A DNA stretch of 64,000 nucleotides. Origin: Myoxocephalus aenaeus. Lineage: Eukaryota; Chordata; Actinopteri; Perciformes; Cottidae. A program made the translations under genes and the position numbers. Within the stretch, counting starts at the first letter, position 1. Each line of letters begins with the position of its first letter. Location of the stretch: the NCBI GenBank assembly GCA_038501785.1, contig JBAMJR010000040.1:3481001-3545000 (forward strand), written 5' to 3'. Positions 36,601-46,170 of the stretch are shown here, one piece after another. The notes under the pieces are model-generated. The model worked only from the letters and a program-made list of their open reading frames with translations. It was not told where the DNA came from and did not search any database.

Positions 36601-39600
36601 AGTTTGTTGTAAAAGTAATAAAGTCATTTTATGATAGGAGGTACAAACGGTTGCTAATCAGAGCACAGAGCAATAACTGCTATGTTTCAGTCATAACAAC
36701 CTAAGCTCGTGAGAATTTTAAACACATGTAGTCCATTAACAAAATGTTAAATACAACAATAAGTAAAAGTGTTGAAACCTCAGCAAAGTAATGGCTGCAT
36801 CAATAATCACCAAATCTCCCGTCCTTACATTATTTTTATGGTTTTATTATGCCTTGAGCCAGTAACAATTTTGTATATTAAGACTTGACATGTCAATCTG
36901 TCCAAAAAATACAAAAATAAATACATTTGACCAACCTTGTGTTCCTGCTTGGCGATGTTGTCTAACGATAGCGACAGCAGGAAGTTCTTGGCCCCAACGA
37001 AGAGGCGGCCTCTTTCTTCGTCCAGCAGCAGAGCGCTGAAGCAGCACGAACGCTCCAGCTCGAACCTCCGCACGCCGTGGAACTGCTGCAGCTCTAAAAT
37101 TGCACAGATGTACAGGACAACCGCTTAATGCATCTGATTAATGGTCCTCTGTTACTTCCATATGTACATAAATAGGAGCTTCAATTAAAACAGAGACCAG
37201 TCAGGGTTATAACATTTATGAAGCATCATCAGGCTGTTTGTCAACATTTGACCTTTCATTGTGAGTGAACAACAAAATGTACATTGCGCCGTCAACAGTT
37301 AAACTAAATGTATTTATGGCAATTATCCGTGTGCTCATTCTTTGGGGAGTAAGTCTTCAATAAAGTACCTCGTAACAGTTTGTTTTAAGACTGAGGACGA
37401 CTGTGACCAAAGTTGCAAAACCAGAGCAGCCTCAAATCATCAGTCTTCAGATCAGTTGGTTGTCCACGAGGCTGCAACAAGTCACCAGAGGCCTGTCTCA
37501 CGAAGCTGGATTAACATACCCGGGGTTTCCCTCAGTTATCCAGCTGCACTTAACCAGATGTCCGCGGTCTCGCTTATTGGTCTCACGAAGCCGGTTATCA
37601 ACTCGTTAAGTGAACCCAGGAGCGTCTCATCTAGATCTGTGCTCGTGCACATAAAAGGGGCGGAGTTAACTCCGTTAGACCAATTGTGCACCATGGAGAA
37701 GCCGCCGAGAGCAACCTATTTTACAACGGAGGAGCAAACCATAATCTTAAGAATGTACGAAAAATAGAGAAAGAATACAAGCAAAAAGCAACACTGCTGC
37801 AGCAGCCAGAAGCCGCAAGGAATCGTGGGAAAAAAATCGCCGACTCCGCCAATGCATAAATTACTGGGATTGTAATATTAAATCACTGTCTCAAATGTAT
37901 GTGCCTATTTTGATTATCTTTTCGTTTTAACAATTTAACCTCATTTCAGTTGCAACCCCAGTGGAGCTAAAAGAACATGGGGGCAAGTTAAAAGGTAACA
38001 GTAAATTCATACTGTCATACACTTACAAGCAATCTGTTGGTGCTGATCATGCATTAAAGAGGAAGAAATATTTTGCCACTTCTCATGTCGGCCACTGAGG
38101 AGGCAAAATAGATGAAGAGACGCTCTCTGGAGCGCTGCTCTTACTATCCGTGCGCCTTCCTCAACGGGATTCTGTAGAAATGGGCAGGCCATTTTTCCAA
38201 GACAATGATTGGCCAGTAGGCGGTCTTATAGACCCGCTGAGATCTTATCCGGGAACTTAACCTGCTCCAGAGCAGGTTAGGCGTTCAGCGTAAGTTACCG
38301 GGGCAACGTACCCCGCTAAGAAGTGAACCAGCTTCGTGAGACGGAAAACCCAGGGTTAATCCAGAAGTTACCTCGCTAAACCGAAATCCAGTTTCGTGAG
38401 ACAGGCCTCTGGTTGATAAAGATGATTACCTCCTAATTTTAGCTTTTTTTGGGGTTGTCTCCGCGGTCCAGCGACTTGTGAACAGACAGGACAAACTCCT
38501 CTGACAGTAAGGACACTATTGGTTTCAATGGAAACAGTGAGTGTCCTTGCTGTTTTCAAACTGGCAAGAACACACTCTGGGGGAACAGTGTCCAGGAAAA
38601 TGTAGCTTATATTTGTAAACTTAAGCTATAATAGTTACCCCAAGTCGTGGAAAAAAAACAGTGTTCTTGGCCTGAAAGCTGAAGAAATAAAGGGAGTGCG
38701 TCCTCCCCTGCTGGCCTGCGCTTAAACGAGGAGCTCAAAAGAAAACAGGCCTCTTTGCTCAGGCTTTAAAATGGCTTTATTAGTCTGCCATTGTTCTAAT
38801 TTATAACTTTTATTAAGCGACTCCGACGCCACCCGACAGCTGCCTGCATGACATCAGGGACTGTCGGTCTGCTCTTTTTTTTATACCAATGTGTTATTAC
38901 CCAGTTCCAACATGCTGTGATGATGATAACCTGGGGCCCAAAGAAGACATCTCCTGCACCTCACCTTTTACTTAGCTTCTCGCAAAAGACATTACAGCAA
39001 AATCAGACATTACTGAATACTCTCATGGATAAAAAAAATTCAAAAACAGGGCGGCTCTTGACTATGTTCCGCTTACCTGCAGGTGAAATTAAGTCAAAAG
39101 TAATTTCAGTGATACATGAGGTCATCAAGATCTCGTTCAGTCCTGCATGTGTCTACTAAAATAAAATATTCTGCTGTCTTTCCATCCTGTGTGCTTCATG
39201 TTACTGTCAGCCTAAATTAAAGGGAGCACATATCTCAGCTGGCCAGACGGCCTTCAGCGAGCCTCGTGTCCTTGGTGAGTTCAGGCTGCAAGTGCCAGCT
39301 CTCAATGATGGAACACATCCCTGGTTTATGTGGTTGTGTTGGGCACTGAGCTGCCTTCTCCTAACTTACAATGCTCGAGATAAAACGCAAAACCCTGCCA
39401 CTGTGTGTTTAAGCTGTGTGTGTGTGTGTGTGTGTGTGCATTTGTTTGTGTGTGGCTGTTTATCACACTATAACCACAAATTACAGCTGGCTGCTGTTCA
39501 GGGCTGTTTACTTTGAAAAGGATACTGCGGAAGCTCACATTGTGTGTGTGTGTGTGTGCGTGTGCGTGTGCTAGTCCACGTACTGCACACAAAATAACGT

Positions 39601-39883
39601 ATACATTATGGACAGTAGACAAGTCAAACACTCCAGAGTACACAAGGGAAATGTCCCTTCTTTCCTCCTCAAAGCGGTGGATCTTACCATTGTAGGACAG
39701 CTTCATGCGTGGTGAGGAGGAGGATGAGGAAGAGGAGGATGAGGAAGATGTAGAGGAAGTGCGGGTCATGGTGCCGGAGGAAGCATGGGCGGCGGCCAGA
39801 CCCAGCAGGAAAAGAGAGCTGCAGGTGACCATCATGGCCACCATCATCATCATCATGGTCATCATCTTTCCTTTCAAAGTCAA
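16474..39883 (-). CDS. sema3b: Class 3 semaphorin, most like semaphorin-3B (17 coding exons)
   Basis: A secreted axon-guidance and vascular signal that acts through neuropilin-plexin receptors (family knowledge). Seventeen exons (given separately) join in consistent phase to 2448 nt, 815 residues. Order: signal peptide (hydrophobic core SSLFLLGLAAA), Ser-rich stretch, sema domain about residues 60-535, PSI domain about 541-575 (CAECCLARDPYCAWDG), furin-type RRFRR at about 580-584, Ig domain with Cys622 and Cys674, Cys747 in DQICEQVW (matching the interchain-disulfide cysteine of Sema3A), and a basic tail with RKGRNRRTH at 793-801. Assignment to 3B rests on GVEGSSTFLEC, SLQARVTWTFQ, QKLWYRDFMQLV and the RKGRNRRTH tail. 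The CEQVW and KWKHLQE parts also resemble Sema3A, so a fish duplicate such as sema3bl is possible. It is longer than the usual 740-785 residues because of the N-terminal Ser tract and signal region. Intron 3 (10.4 kb) and intron 1 host transposons. Confidence 0.9.
17635..17774 (-). CDS. sema3b: sema3b coding exon 16 (Ig domain, first half)
   Basis: Residues 599-645, with YGVEGSSTFLECIPKSLQAR and VTWTFQKHP. The first Ig cysteine is residue 622. GVEGSSTFLEC and SLQARVTWTFQ are the strongest 3B-like stretches. Donor GAG|GTGAGA. Confidence 0.9.
18382..18439. repeat. (TA)n microsatellite in sema3b intron 15
   Basis: An uninterrupted alternating AT run. Confidence 0.95.
18985..19040 (-). CDS. sema3b: sema3b coding exon 15 (furin site)
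   Basis: Residues 580-598 plus one base, reading RRFRRQDVRNGDPNTLCSG. The RRFRR motif is the conserved proprotein-convertase cleavage region. RRQDVRNGDP is shared with mammalian SEMA3B and SEMA3A-type proteins. Confidence 0.9.
19184..19341 (-). CDS. sema3b: sema3b coding exon 14 (PSI domain)
   Basis: Residues 528-579, with QQLYLGSDTGIAQVPLHRC and the cysteine-rich PSI core CAECCLARDPYCAWDG. The donor AAGAG|GTGTGTG is part of a GT-rich run, which could make splicing here sensitive to repeat changes. Confidence 0.92.
19915..19956 (-). CDS. sema3b: sema3b coding exon 13 (42 bp micro-exon)
   Basis: Residues 514-527 (DASSIINMQISSKR), phase 0 on both sides. Its 14-codon size matches the equivalent exon of other class 3 semaphorins. 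It is too short for ordinary open-frame detection. Confidence 0.88.
20107..20198 (-). CDS. sema3b: sema3b coding exon 12
   Basis: Residues 483-513 (GTVLKVINVPKESW, then EELLLEELEVFK). Acceptor TTATTTCAG, donor AAA|GTGAGA. Confidence 0.9.
20294..20513 (-). CDS. sema3b: sema3b coding exon 11
   Basis: Residues 410-482 plus one base, with CPSKTFGSFESTKGFPDDVI and FTQIAVDRVNAADGQYDVMF. It is the largest internal exon, 220 bp. Confidence 0.92.
21673..21820 (-). CDS. sema3b: sema3b coding exon 10
   Basis: Residues 360-409, with FKGSAVCLYSMNDIRRAFLG and GPNYQWVPFQGKVPYPRPG, both highly conserved in class 3 semaphorins. Donor AATG|GTACGT. Confidence 0.92.
21878..22130. repeat. Dispersed fish-type repeat in sema3b intron 9
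   Basis: GACTTTTGGGGACATT, then CCTTAACCTAACCTTGTGG and GTCCCCATAAGG / GTCCCCACAATG, is a recurring intronic/intergenic repeat style in fish, often next to CA tracts. A similar stretch occurs at 58258-58400. Family not named. Confidence 0.35.
22196..22265 (-). CDS. sema3b: sema3b coding exon 9
   Basis: Residues 337-359 plus two bases (RDVFLLQTRDRKNPLVYTVF). Acceptor GTCCTCAG, donor TCCAG|GTCAGA. Confidence 0.88.
23769..23883 (-). CDS. sema3b: sema3b coding exon 8
   Basis: Residues 299-336 plus one base, with GGQRSLVNKWTTFLKTRLIC and SVPGADGSDTYFDEL. Donor CTGC|GTAAGT. Confidence 0.92.
24052..24194 (-). CDS. sema3b: sema3b coding exon 7
   Basis: Residues 251-298, with EPKFVGSFWVPESENPDDDK, VFFFFRETAVEA and YSRIGQLCR. 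Acceptor TCTACCAG, donor AGG|GTGAGA. Confidence 0.92.
24333..24452 (-). CDS. sema3b: sema3b coding exon 6
   Basis: Residues 211-250 plus one base, with GVATDLMGRDFTIFRSLG and IRTEQHDSRWLN. The donor is AAATG|GTCTGTG, weaker than consensus. The phase match with exon 7 supports it. Confidence 0.9.
24612..24705 (-). CDS. sema3b: sema3b coding exon 5
   Basis: Residues 180-210 plus one base. It reads DGKGKSPYDPRHNAASVLV, a conserved class 3 block. Donor GTTG|GTAAC. Confidence 0.9.
25064..25183 (-). CDS. sema3b: sema3b coding exon 4
   Basis: Residues 140-179, with FNRTHLYACGTGAFHPTC, the hallmark sema-domain motif. Asn153 is an N-glycosylation sequon (NRT). Phase 0 on both sides. Confidence 0.92.
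25531..25574. repeat. (GT)n microsatellite in sema3b intron 3
   Basis: A perfect GT run of 22 units. Confidence 0.95.
27428..27481. repeat. (CA)n microsatellite
   Basis: A perfect CA run in sema3b intron 3. Confidence 0.95.
27873..27944. repeat. (GT)n microsatellite
   Basis: A GT run with one TTTG interruption in sema3b intron 3. Confidence 0.95.
30527..32160 (+). mobile_element. Tc1-like (Tc1/mariner) DNA transposon, nearly full length
   Basis: The 1634-bp element starts CAGTGGGTACGGAAAG and ends with the complement CTTTCCGTACCCACTG. It is flanked by TA on both sides (30525-30526 and 32161-32162), the Tc1/mariner target duplication. The inverted repeats extend about 190 bp on each side (CAAATGGCTGCAATG, GATGGGGTGC and TTCAGT-like segments recur). 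The transposase gene inside has two premature stops. It lies in sema3b intron 3 in opposite orientation to the gene. Confidence 0.95.
30902..31948 (+). pseudogene. Tc1-like transposase, two premature stops
   Basis: From ATG at 30902 the frame runs 348 codons to TGA at 31946. It shows the paired-like helix-turn-helix (RDRIVARHRSGQGYKIIS), the GRPAKLS hook and a DD34E-type core: WSDETKIELFG, FQQDNDPKHTA and SPDLHPIEHL. TAG at 31763-31765 replaces the Trp that normally follows IEHL, and TGA at 31775-31777 follows four codons later. Beyond them the frame is still readable (AVHQRSPSNLTELERI). All three catalytic acids lie before the first stop, but the C-terminus is lost, so activity is unlikely. 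Confidence 0.92.
32163..34734. other. sema3b intron 3, middle part: no gene seen
   Basis: It contains (CA)n at 33545-33609 and a purine-rich patch near 33130-33230. A 121-residue minus-strand open frame at 32449-32814 has no recognised domain. Confidence 0.5.
33545..33609. repeat. (CA)n microsatellite
   Basis: A perfect CA run in sema3b intron 3. Confidence 0.95.
34735..35127 (+). mobile_element. LTR-like retroelement remnant
   Basis: The right part reads CAATAAACCTGTTATC, then GTCGGCGTCCTTTGATTGGG and a CATAACA end, preceded by C-rich text (CTCCAGCTGCTCTTCATCC). This layout matches the solo LTR at 789-1509: C-rich body, AATAAA, then a short T/G-rich tail with a terminal CA. No target duplication was found and the left end is a guess. 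Confidence 0.35.
35632..35694 (-). CDS. sema3b: sema3b coding exon 3
   Basis: Residues 119-139 (IYWPAPVDWREECNWAGKDI), 63 bp, phase 0 on both sides, donor CACT|GTGAGT. It carries the conserved EC.WAGKD motif. Confidence 0.9.
36936..37093 (-). CDS. sema3b: sema3b coding exon 2
   Basis: Residues 66-118, acceptor AATTTTAG, donor CAAG|GTTGGT (a weak donor). It contains LLLDEERGRLFVGAKN, the first conserved blade of the sema propeller. Confidence 0.88.
37693..37767 (+). pseudogene. Myb/SANT-like fragment of Harbinger copy 2, frameshifted
   Basis: It starts like copy 1 (MEKPPRATYFTTEEQTIILR) but a 2-bp deletion after MYE creates a stop. The rest of the domain sequence follows in another frame. 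Confidence 0.65.
38007..38192 (-). pseudogene. HARBI1-like transposase N-terminal fragment of copy 2
   Basis: MACPFLQNPVEEGARIVRAA matches the copy 1 fragment. The following residues (LQRASLHLFCLLSG) diverge, and no nuclease domain follows. Confidence 0.6.
39416..39572. repeat. Two (GT)n tracts in sema3b intron 1
   Basis: GT runs at about 39416-39439 and 39540-39570 (the second with GC interruptions). Confidence 0.85.
39688..39883 (-). CDS. sema3b: sema3b coding exon 1 (signal peptide, Ser tract)
   Basis: It encodes residues 1-65 plus one base, donor CAATG|GTAAGAT. The N-terminus has a Met-rich run (nine further Met within 18 residues) before the hydrophobic core. A tract of 12 consecutive Ser follows at residues 46-57, ending PRMKLSYN, which is the start of the sema fold. 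Several in-frame ATGs leave the exact start open. The first is used here because it leads the open frame. Confidence 0.8.
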
Positions 39884-40311
39884 CTTAACCGTTTGAGTAC
39901 GAGAAGAGACTTTATTATGGTATTCAGCCTAGAATACCCAATGTTCGTTTTATTATTTTATGTAGTTAGAGTCTGTTTCTGATTTAGAGCAAAAAAGAAT
40001 CCTTTTTTTTGTCCGTATATTAGATGCAGTCCACCTGCCTTGGTTTGGGCTTTGGTCCTGTTTGGTGAGGATTCAGTACCAGCTCAGCTCTCTAACTCTC
40101 TAAGCCTAAGATTCCCTGTCTTGGTGTTTGCTTAAGCAGAGCTTTTGGTCTCTCCCAGGCTTCCTTTCAAGATCTTAATATTCAGCGTAATCTCTATAAC
40201 ACCCTCCTTGTTTCTGAAGAGTCTCTCTTGGTAGATTCACTGCTCCTCTTGTGAAGGACGACCAGGTTCACCTCTCACCTCCAAGACGGGACAAAACGTG
40301 GGCATAGAGAC
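39884..40311 (-). other. sema3b: Probable 5'UTR part of sema3b exon 1
   Basis: On the minus strand a good acceptor (CTATATTTTTAG) precedes 40311, and the sequence runs to the ATG at 39883 without another clear acceptor. This suggests a 5'UTR of about 430 nt in this exon, with at least one upstream ATG (CTCTATGCCC). The capped first exon would lie further right. Confidence 0.35.
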
Positions 40312-40390
40312 CTAAAAATATAGACAGAAAGGGAGAGGATTTAGAAATGGACACATCCAGCATTCGTTTGCATGTGCCAGGGATGCCCCT

Positions 40391-40687
40391 ACACACACAC
40401 ACACACACACACACACAGAAGCATTGGCGTCTGAGGTATATTTAGTTGGAGTCAGATGCTCGTGCCAGGCTGTGTTAACGTCAGCCTCCATTATGGCAAC
40501 AACACTATAATCTCTTCACATTACAAAGAGACCTAGGGACAGTATCCAAAACACACACACTGACCATGATGATGAAGAGTGTGTGTGTGTCTGTGTGGGT
40601 GTGTGAGAGAGTGACAGAGATATGCCATGTCCACTGCCAAGCGCAACCTCCTCCTGTCTGTGGCACTGCCAACTCAAAGTGGCTTCC

Positions 40688-40740
<53 letters not shown>
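40391..40740. repeat. (CA)n, then (TC)n microsatellites
   Basis: A CA run at 40391-40418 and a TC/TATC run at about 40689-40740. No gene lies between them. Confidence 0.9.
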
Positions 40741-41891
40741 AAACTGTTTGCTTTTGTAATAGGATTTGGTGTCAATATTTCATTACACAGTAGTAGATAA
40801 ATTACATTACAAAAGCTTCAAAATGTTGGCTTTTATAATCTTCTTTACACACAGCTTGTATATTGTGCAGTTTCTCTGTTTCGGGGTGTATGGGGACTTT
40901 CTGTCAATTGAGCATGGTCAGGGAGTACAGAAAAAATAATCTCTATAAAGTAATTTGAGAACTGGAGTCACATTTAGGGTGACAGTTTTGTTATTGTTGC
41001 GGAAAAAATCCCCAATAACTTTGTGCCTCGCTTGTGAGCGTGTTAAACCACAACTCTACCACAGCAGGAGCCGGAATGAGGTCACTGGTTTGTAAGCCTA
41101 CATGTATATGAAGGTTGTGTAGTCAAAGTGTGCACTGGACAGACACACACACACACACATGCCTCCCTTTCAGTACTTTGGACTCTGCGGTCGGCCGTAA
41201 CAATAAAGCCTTTCAGTAGAAACAGTCTCCTTTATTATATTACACCTCACAGTTGGCACTCAGTCAGTAACAGGCAGACAGTCTGCTTTCCCCGCTTTTC
41301 ACTTTCAATCCCCCCCCCCCCCTCCCAGCAACTGGATCTGATTGCAATGACTGGGGCGATATCAGGTATAGAGTAATAGTTATTAACTTTCTTTATATGG
41401 CTTATAAGAACCTTCAAAATGACTTAAGGAAGCCTGTGTGGACAAAACAGGCCCACTGGCCCCGAGAACTTTGTCAAACCTTGCAGCCATATATGGACTA
41501 GACTGGAGTAGCATAAGAACAAAGAACATATCCGAGTGCGCCAACTACCAGCTGCTCTTATCCCGACTCAGTCGGTGATGTGGCGGAACTCGAGGTTAAG
41601 GTGACACCAGAGGTCTTTGTAGTCTTACGAGAATAGCTTCAAAGTACAAAGTGGGTCCTTTCAAGATTCTGCAGATTCTCTTTATCACTAAATATATATT
41701 AAATAAAAAAGCTGAAGTTTGATGGACATCAAAGTGTGGCTTTGAGCCTGACGCACGTCATCGGCTCAACCGTCTTTAAAGCATGCTGAATTAAAAAAAA
41801 GAACACCTCGTTCATTTTAAGCTTTTTAAAAAAAAACTTCTGCCGCATCACTTTTAAGCACACGTGCATACTGAAATGCAGAAAGATGAAG

Positions 41892-41894
<3 letters not shown>

Positions 41895-41967
<73 letters not shown>

Positions 41968-41968
41968 C
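41895..41968. repeat. (CA)n(GA)n microsatellite
   Basis: CA run to 41953 followed by a GA run. Confidence 0.95.
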
Positions 41969-42509
41969 AGACCCGTCAAGGCTATTGGCAGAAAGTTTTA
42001 TGAATAATGGAGCTATTGAGGCGTGAAGACAGGAGAGCTCTCATAAGCGCACCGCTCCCAGGCCACAACACAACAGGACGGAGCAGAGCAGGAACATTAA
42101 ATCCCACACAACCTGCAGTATGTAAACACACACACACACAAATGGACAAATGCACACACAGCCTTGTGTTTCAGATCTGCACAAAGAAGCTATGTGCAGG
42201 TGTGATTCGTCTGGGATACTATTATAGTTTTGATCTGCTGAGTTCAGGTGTGTAGCAGAATATTTGTATGTGTGTCTGTGTGAGGCAGAATAAAGACTGA
42301 GTCTGTGTGTGAGTCTCAAGGTTCTGCACTTCGCTGCAAAGACGCTGCAGTATTTCAAGGAGAGGGACGTCAGCGCTTTCGTCAGCTGCAGCTCCGTAAC
42401 ACGCAAACAGAAACACACGCCGACACTTTACGTCACAGTTCCTGGGAGTGACAGGGGCAGCAGTGAAAAGGAACGGCCGGTCCCATTGTTCCTCTAAGGT
42501 CTCCCCAAG

Positions 42510-42510
<1 letters not shown>

Positions 42511-42545
<35 letters not shown>

Positions 42546-42718
42546 CATCATGTGTGTGTCTTCCAAATCTACCATTATGAGTTCAAGAGAGCATTATTGT
42601 CTTGCACATCCTCGTCTATTCCCAGAGCCATGAGCAAGCACACACACAATTAAGTGCGGGAACATATACGTATATCATATACAAACTCCTGCTTCTCAGC
42701 ACTTTAGATCTGCAAACC

Positions 42719-42792
<74 letters not shown>
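42511..42792. repeat. (GT)n and (CA)n microsatellites
   Basis: GT run at 42511-42542 and a long CA run at 42722-42792. Open frames across them are repeat artefacts. Confidence 0.92.
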
Positions 42793-42794
<2 letters not shown>

Positions 42795-43139
42795 TACACA
42801 AAGTCCTTGCATGCTACATAATGCATCTTAATAAAAAAGCCATTGGGCCCACTGACACTTGCATTCAGTTCAGCTTCAATAGACATGGAGCAGCGGCATG
42901 CCAAGAGGGAGTGGATTAAAAATAAAGAGAAAACGAGAGAGAGAGAGAGAGAGATTCTTAGGAGACAGAGGGGGGGAGACAAGCCGTCCTGTCAAAAACA
43001 GCCTAAATAGACACAGGCAGACAAAGCAGCCGCCTCCAGGGTGAGACAGACTTTTCAAAGTAAGGTTAGAGTGCAAGCCTACAGTACAGCACAAGGTAAT
43101 GAATGAGCGTTTATCCGCAGTTTAACCTGTAGCCCTTCA

Positions 43140-43960
43140 CTACCACAGGTTAGAGAAGAAGATATGGAGAGAGTTAAATACACCCAGGGTCTAATAAAGA
43201 GGAACTGACAGAGGGGGATACAACAAGAGACAAGGAGAGAAAGGCTGGGATGAGAAAAAAAGCTATTAGGGACAGAGAACGATAGAAAGGAGGCATTATT
43301 GGCGGGCAAGGAGTGTACGTGAATGTGAAGAGCACTTGTTAGAAACCAGAGGAAACAAGAAAGGTAAAATGAGAGAGAAGAAGGGGTAATAGGAGCGATG
43401 CGAGACAGTAAGAAAAACACAAAAAGGGGGAGAAGAGGGGAAGGCGAAGAAATAACGAGGCATTGGAGAGAAAAAGGTGGGAAGAGGAGAAAGTGGAGAA
43501 GTGTGAGATGGGGAAAAAGTTGGAAGATGAATTGTGGATGAAGTAATAAGAAAAGGTGAGGGGAGGAGAGAGAAAGCTATAAATATCGAGAGAGAGAGTA
43601 AGAGATCCCCCCGAGCAAGAGGTTGACAATGTAGAAGGTACAGAGCGATATACAGACGTTACACCACTTCAGCTCTGTCCCACGGAAAAAGAGAATACGA
43701 TGGAGGGAGAGAGGGAGGGAGGAGAAAATGAGCGAGGGGAGAGGTGGTGTAGAGAAAGGAGCCAATTGTTTCGCCTGCAGGGAGAAAAGAGTTTCCCTGG
43801 CCTGTTCCCAACTAGTCTAAGCCTCCCTGCGACGGAGAAATGAAAGGAAGGAGGGATGGATGGAGGGAGGAAGAGGAAGAATGAGGTGGAGAGGGTGAGG
43901 AGGAGGAGGAGGGAGAGCGCCCAGCTTTACAGAACAAAATGACTGAAACAGCAGGTTACT
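43140..43960. repeat. Polypurine-rich tract (about 800 bp)
   Basis: The plus strand is dominated by A and G (GAGAGA, GGAGGA, GAAGGG motifs) with few pyrimidines. The Ser/Leu/Phe-rich minus-strand frames here follow from that composition and show no domain. It lies upstream of the sema3b 5'UTR exon. Confidence 0.8.
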
Positions 43961-44439
43961 GGTGGCTTTTGCACCAGTTTGTCTGATGGAAGGGTGGAGA
44001 TTAAGCAAATTATGGAGGATTTGAAATGCAAGAACGCAAAAATCTAACCTCAGGAAAAGGAATTGCCCCATTGAGTGAAACAATGAGACAAAAAAAGAAT
44101 AAATATGAAAACGGCACGTGATTCTTATTTATTCTTCCAGCCAGTTGTTAAATCAAACTGAGTTGTGAATCACTGAAATAACACACATTTGTTCATTTCC
44201 ACGCGTACTGCCTGCCTCAATAGAGTATTTCTCCCTGCAAATAAAGGGGCTTTTAAAACTTAACTTAACTTGATGGGGTAACAGAGAAGGGAGGCAGGCA
44301 AGATGGATGCAAAGGTTGAGTCAATTTCCCTTAAAGGGTGAAAAGTGACTGTTATGTGGTAACAGTTCAATTGAAATTGAATTATGATTTTCTTCATATT
44401 TTATCATGATAAAACGCATCTGAAATGCATTGAATGAAT

Positions 44440-44470
44440 ATATACTTTATTAATCCCCGAGGGGAAATTT
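44440..44470 (-). mobile_element. SINE 3' tail fragment
   Basis: ACTTTATTAATCCCCGAGG is the complement of the conserved tail seen in the SINE at 1233-1472 (GGGGATTAATAAAG). No body or promoter box is seen beside it, so only the tail remains. Confidence 0.45.
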
Positions 44471-45959
44471 GGCGTTTGGAGTTGTACGCACATGTTCCAT
44501 GCCACGTTTTCATTCTGGCATTTCACTGCTATTTGAATCATACATTTGCCAAATGCTCATGATCTACAGCATATCAGAGCACATAGGAGTAATGGTGTGT
44601 GCGTGCATGCTGTGTATTCATCACATTGTCAAGACTAACCTCCCATCTGGGGACCATTTTTGATTTGAACCACACAAGGTTCACCATTTATCCGAGTGTT
44701 AAAACTTTGCTTTCAGGGGTGATGTTGTGGAAAACACACTAAGTTTACTGTTTAAAGAAAATGGCTGGTGGTGATCAGCATGCAAACGTGTGATAAGGTT
44801 GGAAAAACCCTCTCGAGACTGAATGCGTGTCAGTTTCTTCACAAGTACTATAGGTACAAGTGCAGCAAGCATGTCAAAGGTTTGACTTCCAAACTCAAAG
44901 CATTCCGTCCTCGGCTGTTAAATAAAATCCCTGAGAATTGAAAAGCGAAAACACGTGAAAGCGGGACGCCTCAAACGTGCAGAGAGGAGCGAGGGAGGAA
45001 GAGCAGGTGATGCAGGGCGGCTTGGCTGCACGTCCACACGCTGCAGACGCTCACAAACGACTTCTAGAGGAAGCAGAATGCAGCAAGCATGTAAAAAAAA
45101 AAAAAAAGTACGACTTTTACAATGACGACAGCTGTGACCACGTTATTGTTTCAAACCATGTGACCATGTTGCTTCAGAGCAGAGAGCTGAGCTGTGACAC
45201 ATTTCTCCTGAGAAAACGGAGAAAAAAAAAGACAAAGGTTGATGAAGGCAGACCTATTGCCAACTACATGGAAAGCGCAATATAATACAGTTCTGTGTTA
45301 TAAGATACACATTGATCCATAAATTAATTAATTGTGAAAGTCAAAGCCATAGTCAGAGTGAAGGTGAAAGTTCGGGTGGAACAAGCATACAAAACCTAAA
45401 AAGCTCAGTCACATGATGATTTGAGGAAAAGTGTACTGTGTACTATGGATTAGAAGTACAGTGTTGTTTTCAGTGGAGGGTCTTTGGGACAAAACTAGTT
45501 ACAGGAGTAAAGGGACACACACACACACACACACACGTCAAAGTGAAGCAGCTATAGGCCAAAAGTGATTAGGAGTCTTTATGGGATTTAAACTGAAAAA
45601 GAACCGAGTGAGAAAGGGAAAGCGAGACGATCTGGGGCTCGAGAGCTTAGTAGTTCTAAAAGACACGAAGTGCATGAAAGAGCCAGAAAGGTTACATCGC
45701 TCTGCTGGTCGCTGGGGCCGAGCCACCTGGCGCGGCATCACGAATGGAAAGTTTCCCAGCCTGCGAACCCGCTGCTAGTATTTGTGTCCAAAATGAAAGT
45801 GCCACCCTGTCCTAACCCCGAGCTCTCTTACTCATATTGATATCTTTTCAGTAGTTTTGTTTTCATCTTGCACGGTTGTACATTTTTTCAATGTACAACT
45901 GCCTCACTATGGTCCCAAGAATGCTTCAACCTCTCATCTGGTATTACAAGCTCTGAAAA

Positions 45960-46170
45960 AAAGAGACAATGAAGGAGCCGCTGAGGCGATGGCAGCCCGC
46001 TGGCGGCTGGTAGCCGGCCATTTGGCCGTGTTAAACCCAGGAGCGCCGGTAAGTCAGGACCTGACAGAGCTGCCTCTGGTCTCCTGACTGGAGCGGCTCC
46101 AAGCGTCTCTCTGGAAGAAGACGACTCACTCTCAGCCCGCTCCTCTGAGGAAGAAGCCCACATGTCATCA
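45960..46170. promoter_or_regulatory. GC-rich, CpG-containing patch
   Basis: A locally GC-rich stretch in AT-rich surroundings. On plus, GCGATGGCAGCC leads to AGCGCCG|GTAAGT, which resembles an ATG followed by a donor. No continuing exon or known protein was recognised, so it could be a promoter or a small first exon. Confidence 0.25.

Larger units (their letters stand above)
37484..38413 (-). mobile_element. Non-autonomous PIF/Harbinger derivative, copy 2
   Basis: The ends CCAGAGGCCTGTCTCACGA and complement match copy 1 at 8753-9893, and copy 2 lies in opposite orientation within sema3b intron 1. It is 930 bp. Relative to copy 1 it lacks about 205 bp in the middle (between ...GTTACC and TTTTAACTTGCC), so the two copies are separate deletion products of one family. 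Confidence 0.8.

Noticed and set aside
39326..39687. Continuation of the semaphorin first-exon frame beyond 39688
   Set aside because: A consensus donor at 39688/39687 and an in-phase exon 2 show this is intron. The frame beyond includes CA-repeat translation.
42602..42982. Long His/Thr and Val/Cys frames over CA/GT repeats, here and elsewhere
   Set aside because: These are direct translations of dinucleotide repeats.
43079..43629. Ser/Leu/Phe-rich minus-strand frames
   Set aside because: They arise from the polypurine tract. There are no membrane-protein-like features beyond biased composition.
45857..46087. Small plus-strand gene with MAARWRLVAGHLAVLNPG
   Set aside because: It has a plausible ATG context and a GTAAGT site but no continuing exon or recognisable protein. 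It is kept only as a GC-rich patch.
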